Shown: positions 24,001 through 34,357, counted from the first letter of the stretch. The stretch is DNA of 64,000 bases from Bathymodiolus brooksi (GCA_963680875.1 OY804590.1:21762640-21826639); one strand, 5' to 3'. Made by a program: numbers and translations. Notes: generated by a model from the letters alone, not told the origin.

Positions 24001-27000
24001 ACAGAAATAGCAGTTAAACCTGGTGACGCAATAAAACACGCTGATCTATTTCTGATAGATTTACAGAACCAAGGAAAGATAGCTCCTGGACCGGATGTAT
24101 CTGCAGTGTTAGAAAATAGATCAACAGATTCAAAGAATAGTATCGGTAATAATGAGAAATCAGAATTAGATCCACAATTCCAGACAATATGTATAAAATC
24201 ATGTGAAACAGAACATAAAATGGAAGTTTTGGAACAAAAAACAGAACTTTCAAATATTGAACTGTTGAATTCTAATGATACAAAATCAGATTTATCTGAA
24301 ATTGACACGTCAGATTCAAAAGATTCAAAAGTGACACCAGTACTAAATGATACAGACGTGACAGACAAACAGTTAATGGAATCTCAGTTACAAAATACAT
24401 CTAACTGTGAAATACAACAGAAATCAGAAGTTTTAGAACAGAAACCGGAACTATCTGAAAATGAACTATTGAACTCTACTGATACAAAGGATTCAGAATT
24501 GATGCCAGTACTGAATGGTGCAGATGTCACAGAAAAACATTCAAATCCTGTTGATTCAGAAATAAAAAAATCAGATAATGTTGCAGACTGTGACGATGTC
24601 ATTGAAGGAACGAAGCAAAACATGAATGAACAACAGGATAGAAACGACAGCACTGGTGATAAAGAGAGTGTAGAAGATACAATTGAAAGAGACGTACCAG
24701 ATGATTGTAAGGAAAATTATGAAAAATTGAGAGACGTAAAAAACGTACCAGATAATTGTAAGAAAAATGAAGACAAATTGAGAGATGCGAAAAACGTACC
24801 AGAAAATTTTGGAAATGTAGAAAAATTACTAGTGGACAATGTTGAAGACAAACTGGACTCTAAAGACGGGACAGTAGAAAGAAGTATTAAACCAGATCTA
24901 CAGCTGGTTAACCATAGTAAAGCTTGTGCAGGTGATTATAAACTTGATGCAAGTGAATTAATGCAAAAATTAGTGGAAGAAGCTCAAAAGATTGGAAGTG
25001 ATTCAGTCAAAATGATGACAGAAAATAGTCTGGGAAAAGATGTTCATTTTTCAACTACTGATGAAGAAGAAAATAGTTCCACCATTCAGATTAAAGAGAT
25101 AAATAAAGACATTGTCTGCTCATGTGCAGAAGATAGTCATGAAACAGAAATAGGTGAAAAAGGAAATATTGCATCTGCTGTCAATGACCTGTTAAATGTA
25201 GATGATAAAATTGTTAACGAAAAAGATACATCTAATGATATCCAGAAAGAAAATAAAATTTCTATGGAAAAAGAAGAATCTGGGTCAGAGACTAGCAAAT
25301 CTGTTTTGCATGACGAGAAATCTGATGACACTGTATCAAGGGGAGATAATACCGATGAAAATATGAAAAGTGAAGAAGTTGAACCAAAAAAGAATATTCT
25401 TGTTATAGATGGCAGTATGGTTAGTGAGAGTTCAGGGGTCATGTCACTTGATCTGTTTACAGATTCTGACAATGAATCAGACGACATATTTACAGGATTG
25501 GCTTTGTCAAAGAGAAATTCTATGAGCAACATAGATGGAAAGAAATTATTTGATACTGGAAAGGATATATATACAGAAAATGATCCTTTTCATAATTATG
25601 AGGAAATTGAGTTTGGCAAAAATGGAGATGTATATTATATATGTTCTGTTTGTAAAAAACATTTTGAAGATTTAGATCGTCTGCTGCGTCATCAATGGAA
25701 GAAACACCCGTCTATACATTGTCATTACTTACAAGTAGAACATGGACACGAAATCGAATGTTTGTATTATTCTGAACCTCGTAATCGAGGAATTCTGGGT
25801 ATTACGGGAAAAGCGTTAGAAAGCCTATCAGATAGAGGCTCATACAATTGTACACGGTGTGCAGGATCTTTTAAAAGCATTGATCGGTTGAGAATTCATA
25901 TCATTAATTGTGCTCCTAAAGTAGAAGGCACAGAATCTTCGGAAAGCAAACCAAAATACCATAAAAAATATAGAAAACATCAGAAAATTATTGTTAAATC
26001 TGAACCAAATTCTCCTGTCAAAATGAAAAAAGAAGCTACCAATGTTTCTAATGACAACAATTTCAGTGAATCTCAAGCAAAGCCAAGAAAACAGTATCTT
26101 CAGAATCCAGTAAATGTAAAAAAAGATTTTATAATACCAGAGAAATTTGAGGTTAATCCTGGACAATTAACGCGGAGAAAGAAGAGTGCTGAAATGGCTT
26201 ACAATCCACTCAATCATATACGACGTCGGGAATTAACGGAAGTTTTAGACAAGCATCAATGCAAAGGTTGTGGCGTCAAATTTAAATCCATATCATTGTT
26301 AGAAAGACATGTAAGGAAATGTGACGGTAAAGATAAATTTAAGGATTTAAAAGTCATGAAGTCAAATGTAAACGACACATTTCATCAAAAGACCAAGCAT
26401 TCTTGTTTGTACTGCAATCGTGGTTTCTCGTATCCAAAGACTCTGATGAATCATTACAAGGCGTTCTGTTTAGTAAAGAAGGATAAAGTATCTAAGGGGC
26501 TTCTGACGGAGAATGACAAACAACAAGAATATGCTATGATGATAAGATTAAAACAGCAAGATGAGGATCGATGCTTTACGAATATCCCGGAAGAAAATAT
26601 GTCGGGGAAGAAAGGATGGCCTAGAGGAATGAAAAGAAAATGGCGTAGAAAAAATCATTGCTGGACATATATTAAAAAACGGAAACCGTCAACGGAGGAT
26701 AAAACTTCTAAAGAATCCGCTATAAATGACAATAGCAATTTAATTGAAAACCATGAATCAGTTGAAAATGATTCTGCGCAAGATACAGGTTCTCAATCTG
26801 GTACTATACCCACGATACAAGTCAAACAAAATACAGAAATGTCCATCAAACAAATGTCTCCGGAAAAACAAGAAAACAATCAAGTAAGTGCAAAGAAAGT
26901 TACCGGCAACGTCAATCCAAATGGTGAAATTCGGCAGAAGAGAAAATATGTTAGAAAGAAAAATTTTACTTTTGAAGATAGTAAAAAAGTTAGGACAATT

Positions 27001-28773
27001 TGTGAAAGTTCAAATGATTCTGTACAATCAGTAATAGACAGTGTTTCAAAATGTGGAGATTTGGATACACTGCCTTCAACAAAAAATAAGGTCATAAGAA
27101 AACGAAAAAATTTGCAAGATGGCAAGTCTGACAAAGTACTTGCCAGTGTGAATTCAGTAGGTGAACAAAGTTCTAAGTCTCTACAAACATGTAACAATCA
27201 GGGACAAAAGAAACAAAAAATATTGATTAGACCTAAAGTCAATAAACAAACAAAATTAGCAAATGGCAAGACAGTGATCAAACAAAACATTTTACCAAAG
27301 AAGCCAAGGAAAGGAAAAGATGGTAATAAATCTGTGCAAAAAGGTGAAGGTCATTTAACAGTTAAAGACTCTAAAAAGGAACCGGAGATATCAGAGGGTA
27401 CTCAAGTTCCTGATAAAAAAACAAAAGTGCTATTTAATCCTCTAAAGAAAATTAGAATAATTAGAAAGGAATTGTTGGCTAAAGTTGAACCTGATAAAGT
27501 AGCAAAACAAAATTCTGACAAACCACCAGAAAAGAAAAAACCAGGACCAAAAAAGAAAGTAGTTAGAGATAGAATAGATTTTGTCAAGAAAATTGATTTG
27601 GTTCTTCAGAAAGTAAAAGAAGAGCATGGAATACCTATTCATAATGGAATTTCTGATCAAGAAGTTCAAAAAAAATTGACCAAGGCACAAAGATTACAAA
27701 TAAAAAAGGAGCTAAATGAAATCAGAATGAGCCTTTTATCAGAAGCTGAAATAATACGTCTTAACATAGAAAAGAGTAAATCACCTGTTAAAGCTTCTAA
27801 AGGTGAAAGTGTCAAGAAATTGTTAGCAAAGAACAAACAGGGTTCAACAGTTCAAAAGGTCAATGACAGCCAATCAAGTAAAGATGCAGCAACACTAAAG
27901 GTCAATGACAGCCAATCAAATAAAGATGCAGCAACACAAAATGTCAATGACAGCCAATCAAGTAAAGATGCAGCAACACTAAAGGTCAATGACAGCCAAT
28001 CAAATAAAGATGCATCAACACAGTTAAACAGTTCTGATACAAATGATACAGTGATGAAAAACACATGTGTTAAAGAAAACAATATTGTACAGGAAAATTT
28101 GTTGAAGGATTTCCCAAAGAAAAATCTTACAGACAAAAACCATGACGATTCTATTCAGAAAATTACAGAAAATCTGAAATATCATATTGATAGCTTAAAA
28201 AAATCACTTAAGAAAAAAACTACCTTTAAGGTAGAGGGGAAAACAAGTATTACACTTTCTCAAAAGAAAGTTATTATTTCCAAAAAAAATAATTCTCCAA
28301 GTGTTCAGGATGATGGTGTTAAAACTACCACCAAGAAAAAAAAATCTTCAGTAGTACAGAGGGGTACAAGTCAAACACAGACACAAGATGTTCATGAAGA
28401 AACTGCAAATGTTAAGAAAAATATTCCTACGAATAATCAAGACGATAAATGTTTAAATACAAATTCTACAAAAACAAACATGACATGCTTGAAAAAAGAC
28501 GATGGTTTATTGATAAAGAAAAGAATTCCTATTTACAATCAAGTTTCAAACTCTTCAAACGGTTCGTCGAAAAAAACGAAGGAATTGCCAAGATCATGTT
28601 CATCAAAAACAATATTCCTGAAACCAGTTGATAGTACTTTAAAGAAGAAACTAGAGTTGGCAGGGCACATTCAGTCAAAAAGTTATCAGAATGAAAATAA
28701 TGATATAAAAATAGTACAATGGAATACTGGTACCATCAAATCAACAGGGAAGCAGTCTAGTGAAACATTATGA
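15004..28773 (+). CDS. PRDM2: PRDM2 (RIZ)-like PR/SET-domain zinc-finger protein, 6 coding exons
   Basis: Joining 15004-15085, 15949-16058, 17474-17632, 18416-18515, 19855-21033 and 22412-28773 gives an uninterrupted 2663-codon frame. Residues 28-130 form a PR/SET domain (GLWSTKG, FLGPYVGD, DPSKGNWMRYVNCAR, PGEELLTWY). Eleven zinc fingers follow, at about 350, 437, 468, 522, 550, 577, 683, 1620, 1687, 1825 and 1872; the last three are C2HC. A motif near residue 780 (NIADNLNCYLDG) matches vertebrate PRDM2 (remembered as NISENLNYYIDG), and the late fingers ICSVCKK and CLYCNRGFSY match its distal ones, so I assign PRDM2 over other PRDMs. Human PRDM2 is about 1718 aa; the excess here is an acidic Ser/Asp/Glu-rich stretch (about 810-1600) and a Lys-rich C terminus. 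The family acts in the nucleus as histone-methyltransferase-related regulators; activity here is inferred. Confidence 0.93.
15254..15465. mobile_element. TTATAAGACCAC-type MITE in PRDM2 intron 1
   Basis: Contains CCTTTTATAAGGCC, AGATTTCAGATGCACTGAG and CTCTTATAAGACCACTATTT, shared with 860-1020, 18535-18655 and 30186-30235. Ends near TAGTACTACC / GACTGCTGTA, suggesting TIRs. The 99-codon frame here is non-coding. The rest of intron 1 (15086-15948) is AT-rich without signals. Confidence 0.55.
15949..16058 (+). other. PRDM2: PRDM2 exon 2 (start of PR domain)
   Basis: Acceptor TTTTTGCAG at 15948; donor GAG|GTAATG at 16058/16059, phase 0. Codes GLWSTKGIPNGTFLGPYVGD and onwards to FAWE, the first strands of the PR/SET fold. 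Confidence 0.95.
16187..16262 (-). mobile_element. SINE 3'-tail fragment
   Basis: (TTGA)n then GTGTTTAACGGCAACTTTAG and CAGCTATATCGTGGC, the reverse complement of a SINE tail, in PRDM2 intron 2. Confidence 0.6.
16612..16845. repeat. 38 bp tandem repeat, 6 copies, PRDM2 intron 2
   Basis: The unit begins TCAATCATTGAATCGGGGAT and ends ATTACGACCGATTTG. Copies are nearly identical; single changes occur in copy 2 and the last. Confidence 0.92.
17262..17390. repeat. Irregular ATCCACAATCCT repeat, PRDM2 intron 2
   Basis: Ten or so 11-14 bp variants of AATCCTGATCCAC in a row. Confidence 0.7.
17474..17632 (+). other. PRDM2: PRDM2 exon 3 (PR domain core)
   Basis: Acceptor TTTTTAACAG at 17473; donor AAG|GTAACA at 17632/17633; 53 codons, phase 0 at both ends. 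Carries the PRDM signature DPSKGNWMRYVNCAR. Confidence 0.95.
17692..18015 (-). mobile_element. Minisatellite unit and probable LINE 3' remnant, PRDM2 intron 3
   Basis: 17692-17725 is part of one 86 bp unit. From 17728, CTTCTACCAAATACTGACC and AAGATTATGTCA match the LINE 3' region at 51825-51900; about 17890-17960 (CAGTGGGTTCCAGTTAG) may be decayed LINE C-terminal coding on the minus strand. Weak. Confidence 0.4.
18031..18195 (+). mobile_element. Retroposed 3' mRNA fragment with poly(A) and target duplication
   Basis: A sequence of about 140 bp ends with AATAAA (18158-18163) and, 8 bp on, a run of about 24 A (18172-18195). AAGGATCAAC precedes it (18021-18030) and recurs straight after the A-run. 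A polyadenylation signal, poly(A) and a direct repeat together are the hallmarks of LINE-mediated retroposition. The source transcript is not recognised. Confidence 0.75.
18416..18515 (+). other. PRDM2: PRDM2 exon 4 (end of PR domain)
   Basis: Acceptor ATTTCTAG at 18415; donor ACAG|GTACTT at 18515/18516, phase 1. Codes DIEPGEELLTWYQPFKKR, the conserved PGEELL.WY end of PR domains, and a basic tail. Confidence 0.93.
18535..18655. mobile_element. TTATAAG-type MITE fragment in PRDM2 intron 4
   Basis: CCCTTATAAGGCCACCCG and GACCTTATAAGAGGGGCGG form an inverted pair. The rest of intron 4 to 19310 is AT-rich with no gene. Confidence 0.5.
19312..19846 (+). repeat. 37-39 bp tandem repeat of decoy 3' splice sites before PRDM2 exon 5
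   Basis: About 14 units of TAAATGTAATGTAATTTATG followed by ATAATAGAGTATCTTTCAG or ATATTTGTATCTTGCAG. Each unit therefore ends in a short T-rich tract plus CAG. The array stops a few bases before the true acceptor (TTAATTTTACAG at 19854). Splicing from exon 4 to any unit would read five codons at most into TAA. Frames inside the array are artefacts. Confidence 0.9.
19855..21033 (+). other. PRDM2: PRDM2 exon 5 (zinc fingers 1-4)
   Basis: Acceptor TTTTACAG at 19854; donor ACTT|GTAAGTG at 21033/21034, phase 1. Begins VIVSPVKVELVEEE, has basic clusters (KKRRRRKK), then fingers at CDVC, CCIC, CDQC and CRLC. The frame runs on beyond the donor into a SINE, but the donor and the phase-matched next exon, which completes the linker HTSERPFDC, show the splice. 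Confidence 0.93.
21089..21245 (-). mobile_element. SINE family A, 5' truncated, PRDM2 intron 5
   Basis: GTGTTTAATGCCACTTTCAA, CAGTTATATCGTGGTGG and CACATAATGTTGTATCTCG, reading tail to body. The head is missing. It starts 55 bp after the exon 5 donor. Confidence 0.75.
21355..21960 (+). repeat. Dispersed family D copy and SINE C remnant, PRDM2 intron 5
   Basis: 21355-21560: CCAAAGGGCTAATCAGAAACC and GGTGAACACAGGTGCTCC (family D). 21760-21950: GGCTCGAAATTGGGATAATG, TATGTTGGTCTAGCACAAA and CATGATATAGTTGAAAAAT (decayed SINE C). Nothing is recognised from 21960 to 22411. Confidence 0.5.
22412..28773 (+). other. PRDM2: PRDM2 exon 6 (zinc fingers 5-11, terminal exon)
   Basis: Acceptor TACTTTCAG at 22411; stop TGA at 28771-28773. 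6362 bp without a stop. Order: three C2H2 fingers, the NIADNLNCYLDG motif (about 23100-23160), an acidic low-complexity stretch with internal duplications (23638-23745, two 54 bp copies), one C2H2 and three C2HC fingers (25630-26470), then a Lys/Ser-rich tail with KKKPGPKKK and four 42 bp repeats (27855-28022). Frames on the opposite strand are shadows of this composition. Confidence 0.95.
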
Positions 28774-29136
28774 AATCTAAAGATTGGGATGTTGCATCTT
28801 TGGTTATCATGAAAATGCATGAATTATGTATCACTAGGCATTAATCAACAAACAGCAACAATCCTTACTTGTCAGAGTTTCTGTGGTTACTTTGTCTCCA
28901 ACGAATTATTTAAAAAAATGGGAAATATTAGGGCCGCTGGGAATGATATCTGTAAATACCCATAACAAATATGGACCAATGAAATTGGTCGAAAATCAAA
29001 AATAAACAGAAAAGTTTTAAAAGGAAAATAGAAGACACCATTGGACTATGCATGTATTTGTGAATGTTGTATACCATTCAAACACTTAGTTAAGAATATC
29101 TTACCATGTTACAACTAGAACCTTATATGTGTACCT
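28774..29136 (+). other. PRDM2: PRDM2 3' untranslated region (probable)
   Basis: No coding signal after the stop. The first AATAAA is at 29001-29006, 228 bp downstream, and is the likeliest poly(A) signal. The true end is not fixed by the sequence. Confidence 0.5.
29001..29006 (+). terminator. Candidate poly(A) signal of PRDM2
   Basis: Canonical AATAAA within AAATCAAAAATAAACAGA. Confidence 0.4.
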
Positions 29137-29144
29137 TCATGAAT

Positions 29145-29424
29145 CCTGAGGGCCCGGGTGGTTCAATGAGTTGGGTAGTTGGATTACCTAACAACTCATA
29201 CAAGCCTATCGCCAATACGGCGTGGGTTCGCGCCCGGTTTTGTAAATTGCAAAAAATGGTGCACTCGACTCGCAGTCGCAAGTGATAAAGTTAACCAGTT
29301 GCTTGCCAATGGTTGGTGGTTCTCTCCGGGTACTATGGCTTCTTCCACCACTAAAACTGGTCGCCATGATATAGCTGAAATATTGCTGAAAGTGGCATTA
29401 AAAACAATAAAATCAATCAATCAA
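29145..29424 (+). mobile_element. SINE family B, full length
   Basis: Head GTTGGGTAGTTGGATTACC, B-box-like GGGTTCGCGCCCGG, tail CGCCATGATATAGCTGAAAT, GTGGCATTAAAAAC and (ATCA)n. Flanked by TCATGAAT at 29137-29144 and 29425-29432, a likely target-site duplication. Another copy lies at 59891-60162. Frames on both strands are artefacts. Confidence 0.8.
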
Positions 29425-29654
29425 TCATGAATTAGGTATATTCATACCATTCCCTTGGTCAATTTCAGTTGAGCAATTTCTTCAGGACTTTCAATTGTAA
29501 GTTGGAAACAAAAAAGAATGAAAGCTAAACTTATCTTAATTGTTTTCTTTAGTTAACATTAGCCGATAAGTAACAGAAACTGTGTGTATAGAAAATACTT
29601 ACCTATTGTTAATTTCAGTTTTAATTTCCACTCTCCCTAAAAATTCAGGGATTT

Positions 29655-29790
29655 TGTGTCAGTTTTACTGGAGGACAGGAGAGTTTAGTTATGTTGTATT
29701 GTATTCAGTTTTACATATGGAGGACAGGAGAGTTTAGTTATGTTGTGGACAGGAGGGTTTAGTTATGTTGTATTGTATTCCTACTTTGAA
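29655..29790. repeat. Short tandem repeat (GGAGGACAGGAGAGTTTAGT)
   Basis: Two to three irregular copies of GGACAGGAGAGTTTAGTTAT plus GTTGTATTGTATTC. Confidence 0.7.
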
Positions 29791-29803
29791 GGATTATTGT
29801 TAA

Positions 29804-29971
29804 TACAGTCAGTAAAACCTGTCTAAACTAAACTCATTTGGAACTGAAGACTTTGTTCAGTTTAGACAGGTGTTTGGTTTAAACAGGTTCAAATTACATT
29901 GACATTTAGTAGATGGGACTGTAAAGTGTGTCTGGTTTACTCAGGGTTCGGTTTAGACAGGTTTCGCTGTA
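29804..29971. mobile_element. MITE, AAACCTGTCTAAAC family
   Basis: Left end TACAGTCAGTAAAACCTGTC; right end, reverse complemented, TACAGCGAAACCTGTCTAAA. A further copy lies at 35571-35732. TA at the ends suggests a Tc1/mariner-type element. The 62-codon frame overlapping it is not coding. Confidence 0.65.
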
Positions 29972-31115
29972 TGAACAAATCTTTTCAGAATCTAAAACGA
30001 ACTTTAAAAAAGTGTATCTCCTGTCGTACTTGGTACCTAGAACTAGTTTTCTTAATATTTTGTGGATGGTTTCTGGTACCAGTATAGTACTATAGTAAGA
30101 AGTAAATGTTTTGTTTTATAATAAAAATCAATGAATTTGTATCCAAGGAAACAGGATATTTTGGCAACTCATATATTTACTTTACAATTACAGTAGTCTC
30201 CCCCTTATAAGACCACTCCCACCAAAAATAGTACTAACCCAATGTTTGAAATTCTCAAATATTTTTTTGGCAATCTCCTTAAATTAGTAAGAAAGGATAT
30301 GGATGTAAATGAACATGAGAAATTACTATTATTGCTGCTCTACATTTCACAGTCACAGTCGGGTCTTCAACAATGAGTTTGAATAGCACCAAGCTTATGG
30401 CCTGCAGTTGAATGGTACTGTTTATGTCTGCTTGATTTTCCTTCAATCGATAGGCATGTGGAATATCAAATATTTCTTAAAGTTTTAATTGGCTAGTTTT
30501 TAATTTAAAGGATCATGTGCACTATTTTCATCACTTTGTTATTGAATACCCTCGCACATTAATGGCTTCTTCAAAACTATAGTGCTGATTGGTTATGTAA
30601 ATTGTGTTTTTATGTTTTCCCCCCTTTTTAGCTATGTTGGGTTTGTTTATATAGCACCTGTCAGAGGCAAGTGTAGCCTATTTTTTTTTTACCTGCTCGT
30701 GAAAGAGGAGGATATGTTTCCTCCCATATTTACCTTCTTATACATTCCTTATGTTTTATTTGTTATATATTTTCATTATTTATTTTTTACATATACACAT
30801 ACATTGTACAACAACAATGGTGGATCCCTTTACACAACAAAAAAATATGTTAACTGTTTGTGACCGGTGCTGTTAACTATAATTTCTAATGAGGATTTTT
30901 AGCAAAATGAGCAGATTTCAATCCTGTTTAAGGGATTTTCTTGTAACATCATTTCTCCTTAAGCTATATATTCTTAGGAAACATCAGTAAAACCTGTTTT
31001 GAGATCTTCCTTATCAGGTACCATCCTTTTGGGGAATCACTTTAAAATGTTGCAATTCTTATTTTTATTCTACCACAAGATTTTTCTGTCATATTATAGT
31101 AGAAGTGAAATTTTA
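29972..31115. other. Intergenic, no gene
   Basis: AT-rich. It holds a TTATAAGACCAC MITE end (30186-30235) and part of one 86 bp minisatellite unit (30283-30327, reverse). The T-rich frame at 30.6-30.9 kb has hydrophobic low-complexity composition only. Confidence 0.5.
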
Positions 31116-31367
31116 GGGGACATCGTAGTCGTGATCATATGGTAGTTGGTTTTACAACTACCTTTACAATCAGTGCCTATCACCACTAAAGTTGTGAGTT
31201 CATGGCAAGGTGTACTCAATACAACATTATGTGATAAAGTTTGTCATTGACTTACAACAGGTCGGTGGTTTTCTCTGGGTACTCGGGTTTCTCCACCAAT
31301 AAAACTGGCTGCCACGATATAGCTGAAATATTGTTGAAAGTGGTGTTAAACACCAAAAACCTAAACC
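31116..31367 (+). mobile_element. SINE family A
   Basis: Head ACATCGTAGTCGTGATCATA, body TACTCAATACAACATTATGT, tail CCACGATATAGCTGAAATAT and GGTGTTAAACACC. Confidence 0.8.
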
Positions 31368-32189
31368 AAACCTACTGAAATTTTAAAACAATGGTTCTTG
31401 ACACAGACTAAAGGTTGGGGTTGGTTTAAAGGATTCTATCTCTAAACTTACCAAACAAGAGGTCCATAGATGCCAATATGGTCAGCTTGCTACAATCGTT
31501 TCAAGCTGCCACAAGATGGTAGCTCTTTATTTTATGTTTCATAATCCTTTCAAGACCACATTTGATTTGTAGAAGTGGCCAGTGGTCTCTCATTAATAGG
31601 TTTCTCTATGGTTCAATAACTGTAGATAAATTGTCTCCCCTTGAGCTGCCAATGAAGTTATACATATAGTATAGAAGAAGACTATGCCATATTTCTAATA
31701 AACTGAAAATGTTAATATGTTGGATTAATGCTCTGTTTAATTGAGACTTAAAAGTTAATTGAGGTTTGTGCAACTCAGTCCAGGTGTTTTTGTATGGCTA
31801 ATGTTAAATGTATTATTATTAGAAAATATTATGAATACTTGGATTTTCAGATTATTCAGATTTTTGTGTGTAAAAGTTGGAAACTTGCACAAATATAGTC
31901 AAACTTGCGCTTTTTTAAGAGTTAAATTTCCCAGAATTGTAAACAGGTTAAAAACAAAACATCTGGATGGTGTACACAATATGTATGTACTGTAAGCAAC
32001 TTTTTTTTTTATACCGGTAATTGATTATGAATGTTTTATTATCCCTGTGTGAATGGGTTTGTGAAATGAATTTGTTTATTGATCAAAATAAAATTTGCAT
32101 TTAATAATATGAACAGTGCAATTATTGTTAAGAATGAATTGTAATAAAAGTTGAATATTGATCTGTTTTGCTTTATATTGTTTGTTTGT
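31368..32189. other. Intergenic, no gene
   Basis: AT-rich. Frames of 60-78 codons without recognisable features. Confidence 0.5.
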
Positions 32190-32447
32190 TTGATGGTGTT
32201 TGATGCCACTATCAAAAACATTATTTCAGTTATATCGGGGCGGTCAGTTTAATTTGGAGGAAACCATAGGACCCGGAGAAAACCACCCAACCTGTGGCAA
32301 GTCACTGACAAACTTTATCACATAATGTTGTACACCTCGCCCTGATCGAGATTCAAACTCATATCAGTGGTGATAGGCACTGATTCTATACATGTAGGTA
32401 GTTGTAAATCCAACTACCATACGATCACAGCCATGACGGCCCATTTT
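32190..32447 (-). mobile_element. SINE family A
   Basis: Reverse orientation: GATGGTGTTTGATGCCAC, CAGTTATATCGGGGCGG, AATGTTGTACACCTCGCCC, B-box region GATTCAAACTC, head ACGATCACAGCCATGACGG. Confidence 0.8.
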
Positions 32448-32602
32448 ATAATTATGTCTGTATTGCAATATTGTAAACAAAAATTCTTGTGTCAAAACAA
32501 CATCGATGATGTAAATCATTAGTTGTTACCATGCTCATCTGGATTTCGTGAGATAGGGGTTCAACCTGGTCTTTTTCTGGTTATTAACCAGAACCAGCAA
32601 TA

Positions 32603-32834
32603 AGAACTAGTTTTACATGTCTTTGATTTTACATGACCTGGCTTTTCAGTCATAAAATTGTTTAATACAGTTTATTGTACTCCTACTCGAAAAACAGCCA
32701 ATCAACAAACTGAATTCAATGTATAAATATTTGTATTGAATGATTTTGGTATACGAGTACTAAAATTTTATTCGTAAATTTTATGACTGAAAGACTAGAT
32801 CATGTCAAACCAAAGGTGCCATAAAACTAGTTCT
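32603..32834. mobile_element. Palindromic MITE with AGAACTAGTTTTA ends
   Basis: Left AGAACTAGTTTTACATG and ACATGACCTGGCTTTTCAGT; right ACTGAAAGACTAGATCATGT and ATAAAACTAGTTCT. The arms pair through TTCAGTCATAAAATT and AATTTTATGACTGAA. Flanked by ATA on both sides. Confidence 0.65.
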
Positions 32835-33289
32835 ATAATTATGGCTTTTTTATTTAAACAGATTTAGGAGACAAGAGTGATGACTACCCAGTTTGGTAAG
32901 TCAGAATAATGTATCTGGCCCAAATTACAGAAATAATCCTCAGATTTAAGACTTAATTTTAACATGTTTCGATGATAAAATCCAGAAATTGTTGGTAGCA
33001 TGTTTGCAGAGTACTATTAGGTCAGTGAGCTAATAGTGTAGTTATTCATACTGTCTTCTTACAGACACAAAAAATACACATTTAGAGTGGATATTCTCTC
33101 CCTCACCAACAAGATGTCAACACTTTTCTAAGTTTACACATGTGTGTGGTTTTTTGTTGGTCATAAGCTGTACCTGAAGGGAGTAAAATACAAGTACCTG
33201 TAGTGTGCATGTCAGATGATCAAAATATGGATACTGGCTCAAAAAGTAATTAGCGTGAATATTTATTTTACACAATTAAGTGGGTTAGG

Positions 33290-33552
33290 TGTTATGGTAT
33301 TTAACGCCACTTTCAACAATATTTCAGTTACATGTATATCGTGGCGGTCAGTTTTATTGGTGGAGGAAACCAGAGTACATGTACTATGAGAAAACCACTG
33401 ACCTGTAACAAGTCACTGACAAACTTTATCACATAATGTTGAATCGAGTACATCTTGCCATGAATGGGATTCAAACTTGCAACATTAGTGGTGATGGGCA
33501 CAGATTGCACAGGTCGTTGTAAATCCAGCTACAATATGACCACGATGGCCCC
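33290..33552 (-). mobile_element. SINE family A
   Basis: ATTTAACGCCACTTTCAAC, CACATAATGTTGAATCGAG and ACCACGATGGCCCC, in reverse orientation. Confidence 0.8.
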
Positions 33553-33754
33553 TCACAAAGTTCTAGTACTGATTAAAGTTGAGCATAACCTATGAATAAA
33601 GTCTGAGATCAGCTGAAATTTGACTTTTTACTGAAAAAAAACTACACGTTTTTGTCTGCTCACATGGGAACACAACTGCATGTTGGGTGGTGGCATGATA
33701 AAAAATACCAGTCACTTGTTTGTCAAGATTACTTTTGATCTGGATGCATTTGGG

Positions 33755-33977
33755 CAGTGCCGGATTTAGGACAAATGAGGCCCTGTGCTAGTTAAGTTAT
33801 GAGGCCCCTTACTTTGGCCCTGAAGGAGGTAGACCCGGTTGGCCTACACAGGCAGTCAGATGCTCAGGAAATTTAGGAATAGTTGAAATATTAGCTCAGA
33901 CATGTACACTGGTAGGAGGACGGCCAACAGGGCCCTGAGCTTAAGTACACCTAAGCACAATGGTAAATCCGGCACTG
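33755..33977. mobile_element. hAT-type MITE with perfect 8 bp target duplication
   Basis: 223 bp with terminal inverted repeats CAGTGCCGGATTTA / TAAATCCGGCACTG, flanked by CATTTGGG at 33747-33754 and 33978-33985. CAG..CTG ends plus an 8 bp duplication are diagnostic of the hAT superfamily. No coding capacity. Confidence 0.9.
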
Positions 33978-34357
33978 CATTTGGGACTGGTCAGTTTAAT
34001 AAGCATAAGAACATGCATCTTCTACCAGTTGAAAGTTTAACTATTTCTTGTTGAATTTGGAAAGGTTGTCTTTAAGGAAAAATATGAATAACATGCTATA
34101 GGGAGATCAGTTATACAAGGTGATTGGCTCAGTCCCATTTCAAATGAAAATTTATGTTAATAAATAGAAGTTGTGACAGCCATCATGGATTTATGTCTTG
34201 ATATCCAAAATGCATGTGTGTACCAAATATTTACACTTGTGAAGATATTCAAAATAGGGAAGGATTATGGTGTTTATAACCACTTTCAACAACATTCAAA
34301 ATGAAAGATAAAGTATATATACACTCCCTTATCACATTTTTGAGATGTAAATACTAG

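Noticed and set aside
23574..28136. Many minus-strand frames of 60-170 codons opposite PRDM2 exon 6
   Set aside because: Shadows of the Lys/Ser/Glu-rich coding strand; Phe/Leu/Ser-rich with no domain.
29196..29420. Minus- and plus-strand frames of 74-83 codons
   Set aside because: Both lie within a family-B SINE bounded by a target-site duplication.
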